64,000 nt of DNA from SG8-30 sp963710135 (GTDB lineage: Bacteria; Pseudomonadota; Gammaproteobacteria; Steroidobacterales; Steroidobacteraceae). Position numbers and translations under genes: made by a program. Each line of letters opens with the position of its first letter. Within the stretch, counting starts at the first letter, position 1. Location: contig CAVPYY010000003.1 of assembly GCA_963710135.1 (NCBI GenBank), positions 620,001-684,000 on the forward strand, given 5' to 3'. Shown one piece after another: positions 57,236 through 64,000 of the stretch. The notes under the pieces were generated by a model. The model made no database searches. It was not told the origin of the DNA and saw only the letters and a list, made by a program, of their open reading frames with translations.

Positions 57236-58324
57236 ATGAGATCGATCCTGCTCGCAGGCGCGGCACTGGCCGCGCTCACCGCGACCTCCGCCGTCGCTGC
57301 CGCCACCGGGACGCTGACCCGCAGCTGGCAGTATCCGGACACGACCACCTCGCTCGAGGTGGACAACCTGATCGGCGACGTGCGGATCGAGCGCGCGCAG
57401 GCTGGCGGCTTCGCCGTCAGCGTGGAGGTCACGACCGAAGCCGCGACCCAGGCGGAGGCGGATGCACTCGCTGCCGCCGTCGAGTTCCTGGCGCCGACCA
57501 CCGCGAAGGCGAAGTTCCAGGTGCTGTTGCCCGAAGCGCGCTTTCCCCGGATCTACTGGCGTGAAGCGCCGACCGGATGGTTCGCGGGCCGCACCTACGT
57601 CGACTATCTCGACCAGCGCCGCCGGCTGGTCGGCGACCCTGAAGAGGGCGCCAGGGTTCGCGTCGACATCGTCATCAAGGCGCCCGCCGACTCGAAGCTC
57701 GAAGTCAGCAACGTCTTCGGCGACGCGGTCGCCGCGGGCTTCATCGGCGACCTCGAGATCGAGGGCAAGCGCGGCAGCCTGCGCGCCATCGCCTGCTCGG
57801 GACAGTTGGAACTGGACACCGGCAGCGGCGCGGTCGAAGTCGAGGGACACAACGGCAAGATCCTGGCGGACACCGGCTCGGGCAGCGTGCGGGTGCGCTC
57901 CAGCGAGGGCAGCCTCGACGTCGACACCGGCTCGGGCAGCGTGACGGTCGAAGGATTCTCCGGCTCGGTGCGCGCCGATACCGGCTCGGGCGGTGTGGAC
58001 ATCAGGCGCCTGGCCGGCGCCGGCGAACTGAAGGTCGACACGGGCTCGGGCGGAGTGCGCATCGATGGCGATCTCTCCTCGGTCAAGCGCCTGGACATCG
58101 ATACCGGCTCGGGCGGGGTGCGCATCGACGCAGCCGCCTGGCCGTCGATGACGCTGGTCGTCGACACGGGCTCGGGCGGGATACAGGCCGACATCCCGGG
58201 CGTCGAGAGCCGCGGCGATGACCCCGGGCGACGGGTGCTGAAGATCGGCGACGGCAGCGGCGCGGGCCTGATCGACACGGGCTCGGGCTCCGTCATTCTG
58301 CGCACCGTCACCGCGACGCAGTGA
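57236..58324 (+). CDS. Exported DUF4097 beta-helix protein with eight DTGSG repeats
   Basis: A 362-residue protein with a signal peptide (MRSILLAGAALAALTATSAVAA) and a DUF4097 'putative adhesin' fold. From about residue 195 to the end, the pentapeptide DTGSG recurs eight times at intervals of roughly 18-25 residues, each followed by a beta-strand such as GVRI or SVTV. This suggests a right-handed beta-helix with one turn per repeat. DUF4097 proteins are often encoded with ECF/anti-sigma or ABC systems and have no fixed function. It is the last gene of the YtrA/ABC operon and converges on purT. Confidence 0.88.
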   Translation: MRSILLAGAALAALTATSAVAAATGTLTRSWQYPDTTTSLEVDNLIGDVRIERAQAGGFAVSVEVTTEAATQAEADALAAAVEFLAPTTAKAKFQVLLPEARFPRIYWREAPTGWFAGRTYVDYLDQRRRLVGDPEEGARVRVDIVIKAPADSKLEVSNVFGDAVAAGFIGDLEIEGKRGSLRAIACSGQLELDTGSGAVEVEGHNGKILADTGSGSVRVRSSEGSLDVDTGSGSVTVEGFSGSVRADTGSGGVDIRRLAGAGELKVDTGSGGVRIDGDLSSVKRLDIDTGSGGVRIDAAAWPSMTLVVDTGSGGIQADIPGVESRGDDPGRRVLKIGDGSGAGLIDTGSGSVILRTVTATQ

Positions 58325-58333
58325 CCCGCTAGC

Positions 58334-59524
58334 TCAACCGAGTCGCGCCGACTCCACCAGTGCCCGGGCGGCCGCACGAGCGCGCCCGCGGGCCTGCTCG
58401 ACGTCCGCGCCGAGCGCCAGCGTGACGCCCATGCGTCGCTTGCCCCGCACCTCGGGCTTGCCGAACAGCCGCAGGCTGGTGTCCGGCTGCCCGAGCGCCC
58501 GCTCGACGTCGTGGAACTCCACCCGGGAGGAGTCCCCCTCGAGCAACACGGCGGCGGATGCCGCGGGCCCGTGCAGGCGAATGGCCGGTATGGGCAGGCC
58601 GAGGATGGCGCGCAGGTGCAGTGCGAACTCGCTGAGATCCTGGGAAATCAGCGTCACCAGCCCGGTGTCATGCGGACGCGGGCTGACTTCGCTGAAGAAC
58701 ACCTGGTCGCCGCGGATGAACAGCTCGACGCCGAACAGGCCCATGCCGCCGAGTTCGGCGGTGACCGCCGCGGCGATGCGCTCGGCCTCCGCTCGCGCCC
58801 GCTCGCTCATCGGCTGTGGCTGCCAGGATTCGTGGTAGTCGCCGTCGACCTGCAGGTGCCCGACCGGTGCGCAGAAGCAGGTGCCGCCGGCGTGCCGCAC
58901 GGTCAGCAGCGTGATCTCGTAGTCGAATTCGATGAATCCCTCGACGATGACCCGGCCCGCGCCGGCGCGGCCGCCGCTCTGCGCATGCCGCCAGGCCCGG
59001 CCGGCGTCATCGGGCTTGCGCACCACGCTCTGTCCCTTGCCTGACGAACTCATCACCGGCTTCACCACGCACGGCAGGCCCAGTTCGCGCACGGCGGCGT
59101 GGAACGCGACTTCATCGTCGGCAAAACGGTACGGCGACGTCGGCAGCGCCAGCTGCTCCGCGGCCAGGCGGCGGATGCCCTCGCGGTCCATGGTCAGTCG
59201 CGCCGCGCGCGCGGTCGGGATGACGCGCCAACCCTCGCGCTCCAGCTCGAGCAGCTCGGCGGTCGCGATCGCCTCGATCTCGGGAACGATCAGCGAGGGA
59301 TTCTCGGCCTCGACCACGGCGCGCAGCGCCGCCGGGTCGAGCATGTCCACCACGTGGGAACGGTGCGCGACCTGCATGGCCGGCGCGTTGGGGTAGCGGT
59401 CGACGGCGACGACTTCGACGCCGAGGCGCTGCGCCTCGATGGCCACTTCCTTGCCGAGTTCGCCGCTGCCGAGCAGCATGAGCCGGGTGGCGACGGGGGA
59501 CAGCGGCGTGCCGATCTTGGCCAT
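58334..59524 (-). CDS. purT: Formate-dependent phosphoribosylglycinamide formyltransferase
   Basis: A 396-residue ATP-grasp enzyme that formylates GAR using formate and ATP in purine synthesis. Markers are LMLLGSGELGKEVAIEAQRLG, VVAVDRYPNAPAMQVAHRSHV, VVKPVMSSSGKGQSVV, GVELFIRGDQVFFSEVSPRPHDTG and FGKPEVRGKRRMGVTLA, which match PurT throughout. ATG 59524 (MAKIGTPLSP) is the family start. It is divergent from the glutathione peroxidase gene. Confidence 0.95.
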   Translation of the reverse strand: MAKIGTPLSPVATRLMLLGSGELGKEVAIEAQRLGVEVVAVDRYPNAPAMQVAHRSHVVDMLDPAALRAVVEAENPSLIVPEIEAIATAELLELEREGWRVIPTARAARLTMDREGIRRLAAEQLALPTSPYRFADDEVAFHAAVRELGLPCVVKPVMSSSGKGQSVVRKPDDAGRAWRHAQSGGRAGAGRVIVEGFIEFDYEITLLTVRHAGGTCFCAPVGHLQVDGDYHESWQPQPMSERARAEAERIAAAVTAELGGMGLFGVELFIRGDQVFFSEVSPRPHDTGLVTLISQDLSEFALHLRAILGLPIPAIRLHGPAASAAVLLEGDSSRVEFHDVERALGQPDTSLRLFGKPEVRGKRRMGVTLALGADVEQARGRARAAARALVESARLG

Positions 59525-59609
59525 GTCTGAACCGGGGTGCTTCCAGGGACGGCCATGATGCATCATGACGGCCGGGTCGCAAGCGCCGCGGGTTCAGGGA
59601 GGGCATCGA

Positions 59610-60101
59610 ATGACCAGCTTCTTCGACTTCGAGGTGACCGGTCTCGACGGCCGGCCGGGCCTGCTGGCGCCGCTCGCCGGCCGGGTGGTGCTGGCGGTCA
59701 ATGTCGCGAGCCGCTGCGGGCTGACCCCGCAGTACGCCGGTCTCGAGACGCTGCACGGCGAGCTGGCGGCGGAGGGCTTCGCGGTGGTCGGCTTTCCCTG
59801 CAACCAGTTCGGCGCGCAGGAGCCCGGCACCGCCGAGCAGATCCAGACCTTCTGCTCGACGACTTACGGCGTCTCCTTCCCGATGAGCGCCAAGCTCGAC
59901 GTGAATGGACCCACGCGGCATCCGCTGTACGCCTGGCTGACGGACCAGGCGCACGGCTATCCCGGCGACATCCAGTGGAACTTCGAGAAGTTCCTGATCG
60001 GGCGCGACGGTTCCGTGCTCAAGCGCTACCCGCCGGCGACGCCCCCGGAGGACAACGGGCTGCGTGTCGACATCGTCGACGCGATCGCGCCCGACCGGTG
60101 A
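59610..60101 (+). CDS. Glutathione peroxidase (cysteine type)
   Basis: A 163-residue thiol peroxidase. The catalytic motif is NVASRCGLTPQYAGLE with Cys in place of selenocysteine, followed by the second family motif VGFPCNQFGAQEPG and WNFEKFLI with the catalytic Trp-Asn. Cys-type bacterial enzymes are usually thioredoxin-dependent. GGAGGG lies shortly before ATG 59610. It is a single gene upstream of cytochrome c4. Confidence 0.92.
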   Translation: MTSFFDFEVTGLDGRPGLLAPLAGRVVLAVNVASRCGLTPQYAGLETLHGELAAEGFAVVGFPCNQFGAQEPGTAEQIQTFCSTTYGVSFPMSAKLDVNGPTRHPLYAWLTDQAHGYPGDIQWNFEKFLIGRDGSVLKRYPPATPPEDNGLRVDIVDAIAPDR

Positions 60102-60216
60102 CCGGTCAGCGGGCAGCCTGCCGCCCGGTGGCAATTTTGCGTGCTCGCCCTTAGTATTGCGGCCCGCCCGGCCGCGCAGATTGCGCGGCGCCGCTGCCCG
60201 GAGTGAAGTCCCCAAC

Positions 60217-60828
60217 ATGGCGCTGAGATTTGCCGCTTTCGGCCTGATGGCTGCCCTGTCGGCGGCCCTGCTGCTCGTTCCCACCAGCGCCTTTGCCGAG
60301 GGCGACGCGGCGCGCGGGCGCACGCTCGCTTACACCTGCTACGGTTGTCACGGCATCGAGAACTACAAGAACGCCTACCCGAACTACTCCGTGCCAAAGC
60401 TCGGCGGCCAGCACGCCCCGTACATCATGGCGGCGCTCTACGAATATTCGACCAAGGCTCGCTGGCATCCCACCATGCGCGGGCTGGCCGCGACCATGAC
60501 CGACCAGGACAAGGCGGATCTCGCCGCCTATTTCCAGGGTCCGGAGCCGGTTGTCTCCACCGGTGAGCCGGTCGGGCCGACGCCCGCGGCCGCCGAGACC
60601 TGCGCGGCGTGCCACGGCCGCGACGGCGTGGGCATCCTGCCGGAGTACCCGACCATCGCCGGGCAGCATGCCGACTACCTGCGGCAGGCGCTGCACGACT
60701 ACCGCTCCGGCAAGCGCCAGAACGCGATCATGAACGGTTTCGCGCAGCAGCTGAGCGACGAGGACATCAAGACGCTGGCGGCATACTTCGCCCGCCAGCG
60801 CGGTCTGTATACGCCGAAGCTGCGCTAG
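60217..60828 (+). CDS. Dihaem cytochrome c4
   Basis: A 203-residue periplasmic dihaem cytochrome. The signal peptide is MALRFAAFGLMAALSAALLLVPTSAFA; haem sites are CYGCH (about residue 43) and CAACH (about 130), one per homologous half. The sixth-ligand methionines are likely in HPTMRGLAATM and AIMNGFAQQL. The GGQHAPYIMAAL and AGQHADYLRQAL repeats confirm the internal duplication. It carries electrons to terminal oxidases. A TAGTAT box near 60152 may be its -10. Confidence 0.93.
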   Translation: MALRFAAFGLMAALSAALLLVPTSAFAEGDAARGRTLAYTCYGCHGIENYKNAYPNYSVPKLGGQHAPYIMAALYEYSTKARWHPTMRGLAATMTDQDKADLAAYFQGPEPVVSTGEPVGPTPAAAETCAACHGRDGVGILPEYPTIAGQHADYLRQALHDYRSGKRQNAIMNGFAQQLSDEDIKTLAAYFARQRGLYTPKLR

Positions 60829-60855
60829 GCCGCGCCACCTCCGCGCGACACCGAC

Positions 60856-61812
60856 ATGCCCGAGGATCTAGCCGCCAAGCTCACCCGCTACGCCGGCGGC
60901 ATCACCGCGATCGACGTCGACTACGTCCGGCCGCGGCTGGCCGCCAGCCACGTCTTCGTCGAGGACGGACGCGCCGCGTTCGTCGACACGGGCACTACGC
61001 TGTCGGTGCCGAATCTGCTCGGAGCCCTGGACCTTCTCGGGCTCGACGTCGGGCAAGTCGACTGGGTATTCACCACGCACGTGCACCTCGACCACGCCGG
61101 CGGCGCCGGGGCGCTGATGCAGCACCTGCCTAACGCGCGCTGTGTCACCCATCCGCGCGGCGCGCGGCACCTGGTCGACCCGGCCAAGCTCATCGCCGGC
61201 TCGATAGCCGTGTACGGCGAGGCGCGCTACCACGCCCTCTACGGCGAGATCGTGCCCATCCCGGAACAGCGGATGCACGTGCCGGGTGACGGCGAGCGCC
61301 TGCGGCTCGGCGGCCGGGAGCTGGAGCTCATCCATACGCCCGGCCACGCGCTGCACCACTATTGCATCGTCGATGCCGCCGGGCGGCGCGCGTTCACCGG
61401 CGACACCTTCGGCCTGTCGTATCGGGACTTCGACGTCGACGGCCGCGAGTTCATCATTCCGACGACCACGCCGGTGCATTTCGATCCCGAGGCGCTGCTG
61501 CGCTCGATCGACCGCCTGCTCGCTTACGAGACGCGCGCCATGTACCTGACGCACTTCGGCGAGGTGCGTGACATCGCGCGTCTCGGCCGCGAGTTGAAGG
61601 CGCGGGTGGTCGCCGTCGCTGAACTCGGCCGCAGCCTGGCCACGCACCCGGACCGCGCGCGCCGCCTGCGCGAGGACATGTTCGCCATGATGTCGGCCTG
61701 GCTCGACCAGCACGGCTATCCCGGCGACGCCAGCGAGCGGCACCGGCTGCTGGACGACGATATCGAGCTGAACGTGCAGGGCATCGAGCACTGGCTCGAC
61801 CGCGCGGCTTGA
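60856..61812 (+). CDS. MBL-fold metallo-hydrolase
   Basis: A 318-residue metallo-beta-lactamase-fold protein. The zinc motif is THVHLDHAGGAG (HxHxDH), with further ligands in HTPGHALHH and the AFTGDTFG aspartate, and a late LTHFG histidine. The substrate is unknown; the family covers thioesterases, lactonases and glyoxalase-II-like enzymes. It starts 28 bases after cytochrome c4 and is followed by acuI. Confidence 0.87.
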   Translation: MPEDLAAKLTRYAGGITAIDVDYVRPRLAASHVFVEDGRAAFVDTGTTLSVPNLLGALDLLGLDVGQVDWVFTTHVHLDHAGGAGALMQHLPNARCVTHPRGARHLVDPAKLIAGSIAVYGEARYHALYGEIVPIPEQRMHVPGDGERLRLGGRELELIHTPGHALHHYCIVDAAGRRAFTGDTFGLSYRDFDVDGREFIIPTTTPVHFDPEALLRSIDRLLAYETRAMYLTHFGEVRDIARLGRELKARVVAVAELGRSLATHPDRARRLREDMFAMMSAWLDQHGYPGDASERHRLLDDDIELNVQGIEHWLDRAA

Positions 61813-61869
61813 CACCTGCCCGCGGGATCGCAAGGCTTGGGTGATCCCGGCCGCCTCGCGAACACCACC

Positions 61870-62859
61870 ATGCAGCCCTTCAAGGCCTATCGGATCCATC
61901 AGGAGAACGGCGCCATCGTGGCGCGCTTCGAGCGCCTGACGCTCGACGACCTGACCGCCGGCGACGTGGTCATCCGGGTCCACTATTCCAGCATCAACTA
62001 CAAGGACGCGCTGGCGGCGACCGGCGCCGGCCGCATCCTGCGCAAGTACCCGCTCAATGGCGGCATCGATCTCGCCGGTGAAGTGGTCTCCACGACGGAC
62101 GCCCGTTACCAGGTCGGCCAACAGGTGCTGGTCACGGGCTGCAGCCTGAGCGAGACCGTGGATGGCGGCTATGCCGAGTACGCGCGCGTGGTCGGCGATT
62201 CGGTGATCCCGCTGCCGCGTGGCATCGACCTGCGCCAGTCCATGGCGCTGGGTACCGCGGGGTTCACGGCGGCGCTTGCGATCCATCGCATGGAGCACAA
62301 CGGCCTCAGGCCCAAGCGCGGTCCGGTGATCGTGACCGGCGCGACCGGCGGGGTGGGCTCGATCGCCGTGGACATGCTGGCCGGCCGCGGCTACGAAGTG
62401 GTCGCGGTCAGCGGCAAGACGGAGCAGGACGACTACTTGAGGCAGCTCGGCGCGGCGCGCATCCTGCGCCGGCAGGAGATCGACTATGGCAAGCGGCCGC
62501 TGGAAGCGGCGCAATGGGCCGGTGCGATCGACAACGTCGGCGGCGAGATGCTCACCTGGCTGACCCGGACCATGGATTTCTGGGGCAGCATCGCGAGCAT
62601 TGGTCTCGCCGGCGGACACGAGCTCAACACCACCGTGATGCCGTTCATCCTGCGCGGCGTGAACCTGCTCGGCATCAACTCCTCCGCCACTTTGCGCGAG
62701 ACGCGTCTGGAGGTCTGGCGACGCATCGCCAGCGACCTGAAGCCGCGTCACTTCGACCTGCTGGTGACGCGCAGCATCACCCTGGACGATCTGCCGGGGG
62801 CATTCGGCGACTACCTCGAAGGACGCGTGACCGGCCGCACCGTCGTCAGCATCGCCTAG
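61870..62859 (+). CDS. acuI: YhdH/AcuI-type acryloyl-CoA reductase (MDR)
   Basis: A 329-residue NADPH-dependent MDR enzyme. Diagnostic segments are YSSINYKDALAATGAGRILRKYPLNGGIDLAGEV, GYAEYARVVGD, the cofactor loop VTGATGGVGSIAVDMLAGRGYEVVAVSGK and GINSSATLRETRLEVWRR, which define the YhdH/AcuI group. AcuI reduces acryloyl-CoA to propionyl-CoA, for example in DMSP or 3-hydroxypropionate metabolism. ATG 61870 (MQPFKAYRIHQ) fits the family start. Confidence 0.92.
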   Translation: MQPFKAYRIHQENGAIVARFERLTLDDLTAGDVVIRVHYSSINYKDALAATGAGRILRKYPLNGGIDLAGEVVSTTDARYQVGQQVLVTGCSLSETVDGGYAEYARVVGDSVIPLPRGIDLRQSMALGTAGFTAALAIHRMEHNGLRPKRGPVIVTGATGGVGSIAVDMLAGRGYEVVAVSGKTEQDDYLRQLGAARILRRQEIDYGKRPLEAAQWAGAIDNVGGEMLTWLTRTMDFWGSIASIGLAGGHELNTTVMPFILRGVNLLGINSSATLRETRLEVWRRIASDLKPRHFDLLVTRSITLDDLPGAFGDYLEGRVTGRTVVSIA

Positions 62860-62877
62860 CGCCTGCTGCGCCGCCTC

Positions 62878-63270
62878 ATGACCCAACCCGACCTGCAAGC
62901 CGCCATCGTCGACCGGATCGAGCGCTATCTCGAGACCTGGCGCAGCGGGGACATCGGCGCGCGGCGCCGGCTGTTCGCGCCCACCGCGGTCATCGAGGAT
63001 CCGGTGGGGGCAGAACCGCTGGCGGGGCTGGAGGAGATCGTGCGCTCCTGGAACTCGATTGCCTCCGAAGGCAGCAGCTTCGAACCCGAGCTGCGCCGGG
63101 TCATCGTCAGCGGCCGCGAGGCGCTGGTGATCTTCATGCTGCAGGCGAGACCGGTGCACGGCGGGCCGGTGGTGACCGAGAATTTCGCGGTGTTCGAGTT
63201 CGACGCCGCGATGGAGATCCGCCGGCTGCGCTTCTATCGTGACGACACCTGCCTGCACCTCGGCCAGTGA
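62878..63270 (+). CDS. NTF2-like (SnoaL-type) protein
   Basis: A 130-residue cone-shaped alpha+beta protein of the NTF2-like superfamily: IERYLETWRSGDIGARRRLFAPTAVIEDPVGAEPLAGLEEI is the typical opening, followed by a beta-sheet (EALVIFMLQARP, NFAVFEFDAAMEIRRLRFYRDD). Such proteins are small-molecule isomerases or binding proteins; no activity can be assigned. It follows acuI after 18 bases and precedes rsmG by 7 bases. Confidence 0.82.
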   Translation: MTQPDLQAAIVDRIERYLETWRSGDIGARRRLFAPTAVIEDPVGAEPLAGLEEIVRSWNSIASEGSSFEPELRRVIVSGREALVIFMLQARPVHGGPVVTENFAVFEFDAAMEIRRLRFYRDDTCLHLGQ

Positions 63271-63277
63271 ACAGGTC

Positions 63278-63913
63278 TTGAGCGCGAGCACGCCCCAGAC
63301 CTTGCTGGCCGCCGGCGCGGAGGCGCTGGGCCTCGCGCCCGACCCGCGGCAGATGCAGCAGCTCCTGACCCTCGTGACGGAGTTGCTGGAGTGGAACACC
63401 CGCTTCAATCTCACGGCCATCCGCGAGCCCGACGACGTCGTGCGCAAGCACCTGCTCGACTCGCTCTCGGTGCAGCCGTGGATCGCGGGCCGGCGCGTCG
63501 CCGACGTCGGCACCGGCGCGGGCTTCCCGGGACTGCCGCTCGCGGTGATGAACCCGGGCCGCCAGTTCACGCTGATCGAGTCGACCGCCAAGAAGGCGCG
63601 CTTCGTCGAGCACGCGGCGCGCAGCATGGCGCTCGGGAATGTCACGGTGGTCGCCGCGCGCGCCGAGGCGTGGCGGCCGGATGCGCCGTTCGATCGCACG
63701 CTGTGCCGGGCGGTCGGCAAGGTCGCGGATTTCATCCGCGTGGCGGGCCATCTCTGCGCGCGCGAGGGACGGCTGCTGGCGATGAAGGGCCAGCAGCCGG
63801 AGGCCGAGCTGGCGGACCTGCCGGCCGGCTGGCGCGTCGTGGCCGTGCACCCGCTGGCCGTGCCGGGCCTCGACGCCGCCCGGCATCTCGTCGAACTCGC
63901 CCGCACCCGCTGA
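63278..63913 (+). CDS. rsmG: 16S rRNA (guanine-527-N7)-methyltransferase
   Basis: A 211-residue SAM methyltransferase acting on G527 of 16S rRNA. Motifs are LLEWNTRFNLTAIREPDDVVRKHLLDSL, the SAM loop VADVGTGAGFPGLPLAVM, LIESTAKKARFVE, and CRAVGKVADFI, all typical of RsmG. The frame is open to 63239 inside the previous gene, but I prefer the TTG at 63278 (MSASTPQTLLA), giving the usual length. parA/parB commonly follow rsmG but lie beyond the window. Confidence 0.92.
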   Translation: MSASTPQTLLAAGAEALGLAPDPRQMQQLLTLVTELLEWNTRFNLTAIREPDDVVRKHLLDSLSVQPWIAGRRVADVGTGAGFPGLPLAVMNPGRQFTLIESTAKKARFVEHAARSMALGNVTVVAARAEAWRPDAPFDRTLCRAVGKVADFIRVAGHLCAREGRLLAMKGQQPEAELADLPAGWRVVAVHPLAVPGLDAARHLVELARTR

Positions 63914-63929
63914 ACTCGGAGGGGTCAGA

Positions 63930-64000
63930 CGCTGCTCTGTCCCCAACGGGCGGTAAGCCGTTGATCGGCAACGATGGTGGTGGCTGGGGACAGAGCAGCG
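63930..64000. repeat. Intergenic element with perfect 16-bp terminal inverted repeats
   Basis: CGCTGCTCTGTCCCCA (63930-63945) and its exact reverse complement (63985-64000) flank 39 bases of unique sequence. GGGGTCAGA immediately precedes the left arm. The GGGGTCAGA...TCTGTCCCC form is familiar from intergenic palindromic elements of Gammaproteobacteria that are linked to REP-associated tyrosine transposases. The element reaches the window edge and may continue. Confidence 0.75.

Noticed and set aside
1..64000. CRISPR arrays, tRNA, rRNA or insertion sequences
   Set aside because: No spacer-repeat pattern, tRNA-like cloverleaf, rRNA segment or transposase frame was recognised in any gap.

Overview
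The window is one dense stretch of a high-GC bacterial chromosome, with about 58 protein genes on both strands. I see no rRNA, tRNA, CRISPR array, transposase or prophage gene. The gene content points to a Gammaproteobacterium: the yibN-grxC-secB-gpsA run, EnvC beside a CtpA-type protease, TrkH/TrkA, GspB/ExeA, FeoA-FeoB, a long membrane-anchored FadE, cytochrome c4, PurT and RsmG. A Xanthomonadales/Nevskiales/Steroidobacterales-like lineage fits the GC content, the OPT and POT peptide transporters, the exported amidohydrolases and the GGGGAC-type palindromic repeats, but that placement is inference.

Layout. 0-7 kb: the end of an NtrC-type activator, an MscS channel, a class 1B dihydroorotate dehydrogenase, an aromatic/aspartate aminotransferase, TrmL, and the gpsA/secB/grxC/yibN cluster. 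7-13.5 kb: EnvC, a GAF-GGDEF-EAL protein with a degenerate GGDEF motif, a CtpA-type protease, and a membrane diguanylate cyclase split by a frameshift. 13.5-22 kb: a probably inactive exported amidohydrolase, an intact exported amidohydrolase next to OPT and POT peptide transporters, then tatC-tatB-tatA and dtd. 22-26 kb: an AT-rich regulatory island and a TRAP transporter whose binding protein (a likely Tat substrate) converges on its own permease genes. 26-32 kb: TrkH/TrkA potassium uptake, a uvrD gene with four frameshifts, and an AI-2E-family permease. 32-41 kb: the AmmeMemoRadiSam trio, then a tightly overlapping set of ExeA, GspB, a FakA-FakB fusion and a Cys/Met-metabolism PLP enzyme. 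41-46 kb: an enoyl reductase, a DUF898 protein with an M48 protease, DinB, and a badly frameshifted DUF4286-DUF3667 gene. 46-52.5 kb: a feo iron operon with a Fur box, FadE and malate dehydrogenase. 52.6-58.3 kb: an ECF sigma factor with a membrane partner, divergent from a YtrA-type GntR/ABC exporter operon that begins with an unusual small exported protein and ends with a DTGSG-repeat DUF4097 protein. 58.3-64 kb: PurT, glutathione peroxidase, cytochrome c4, an MBL hydrolase, AcuI, an NTF2-like protein, RsmG, and a repeat with 16-bp inverted ends at the window edge.

The genes suggest an aerobic heterotroph that takes up peptides and carboxylic acids, degrades fatty acids and signals through c-di-GMP. 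The best candidates for poorly described biology are the small-protein/YtrA/ABC/DUF4097 operon facing the ECF sigma locus, the ExeA-GspB-FakAB-PLP enzyme gene set, and the AmmeMemoRadiSam locus. Reading frames break in only three genes (the diguanylate cyclase, uvrD and DUF3667), and these should be checked against raw reads before being treated as biology.
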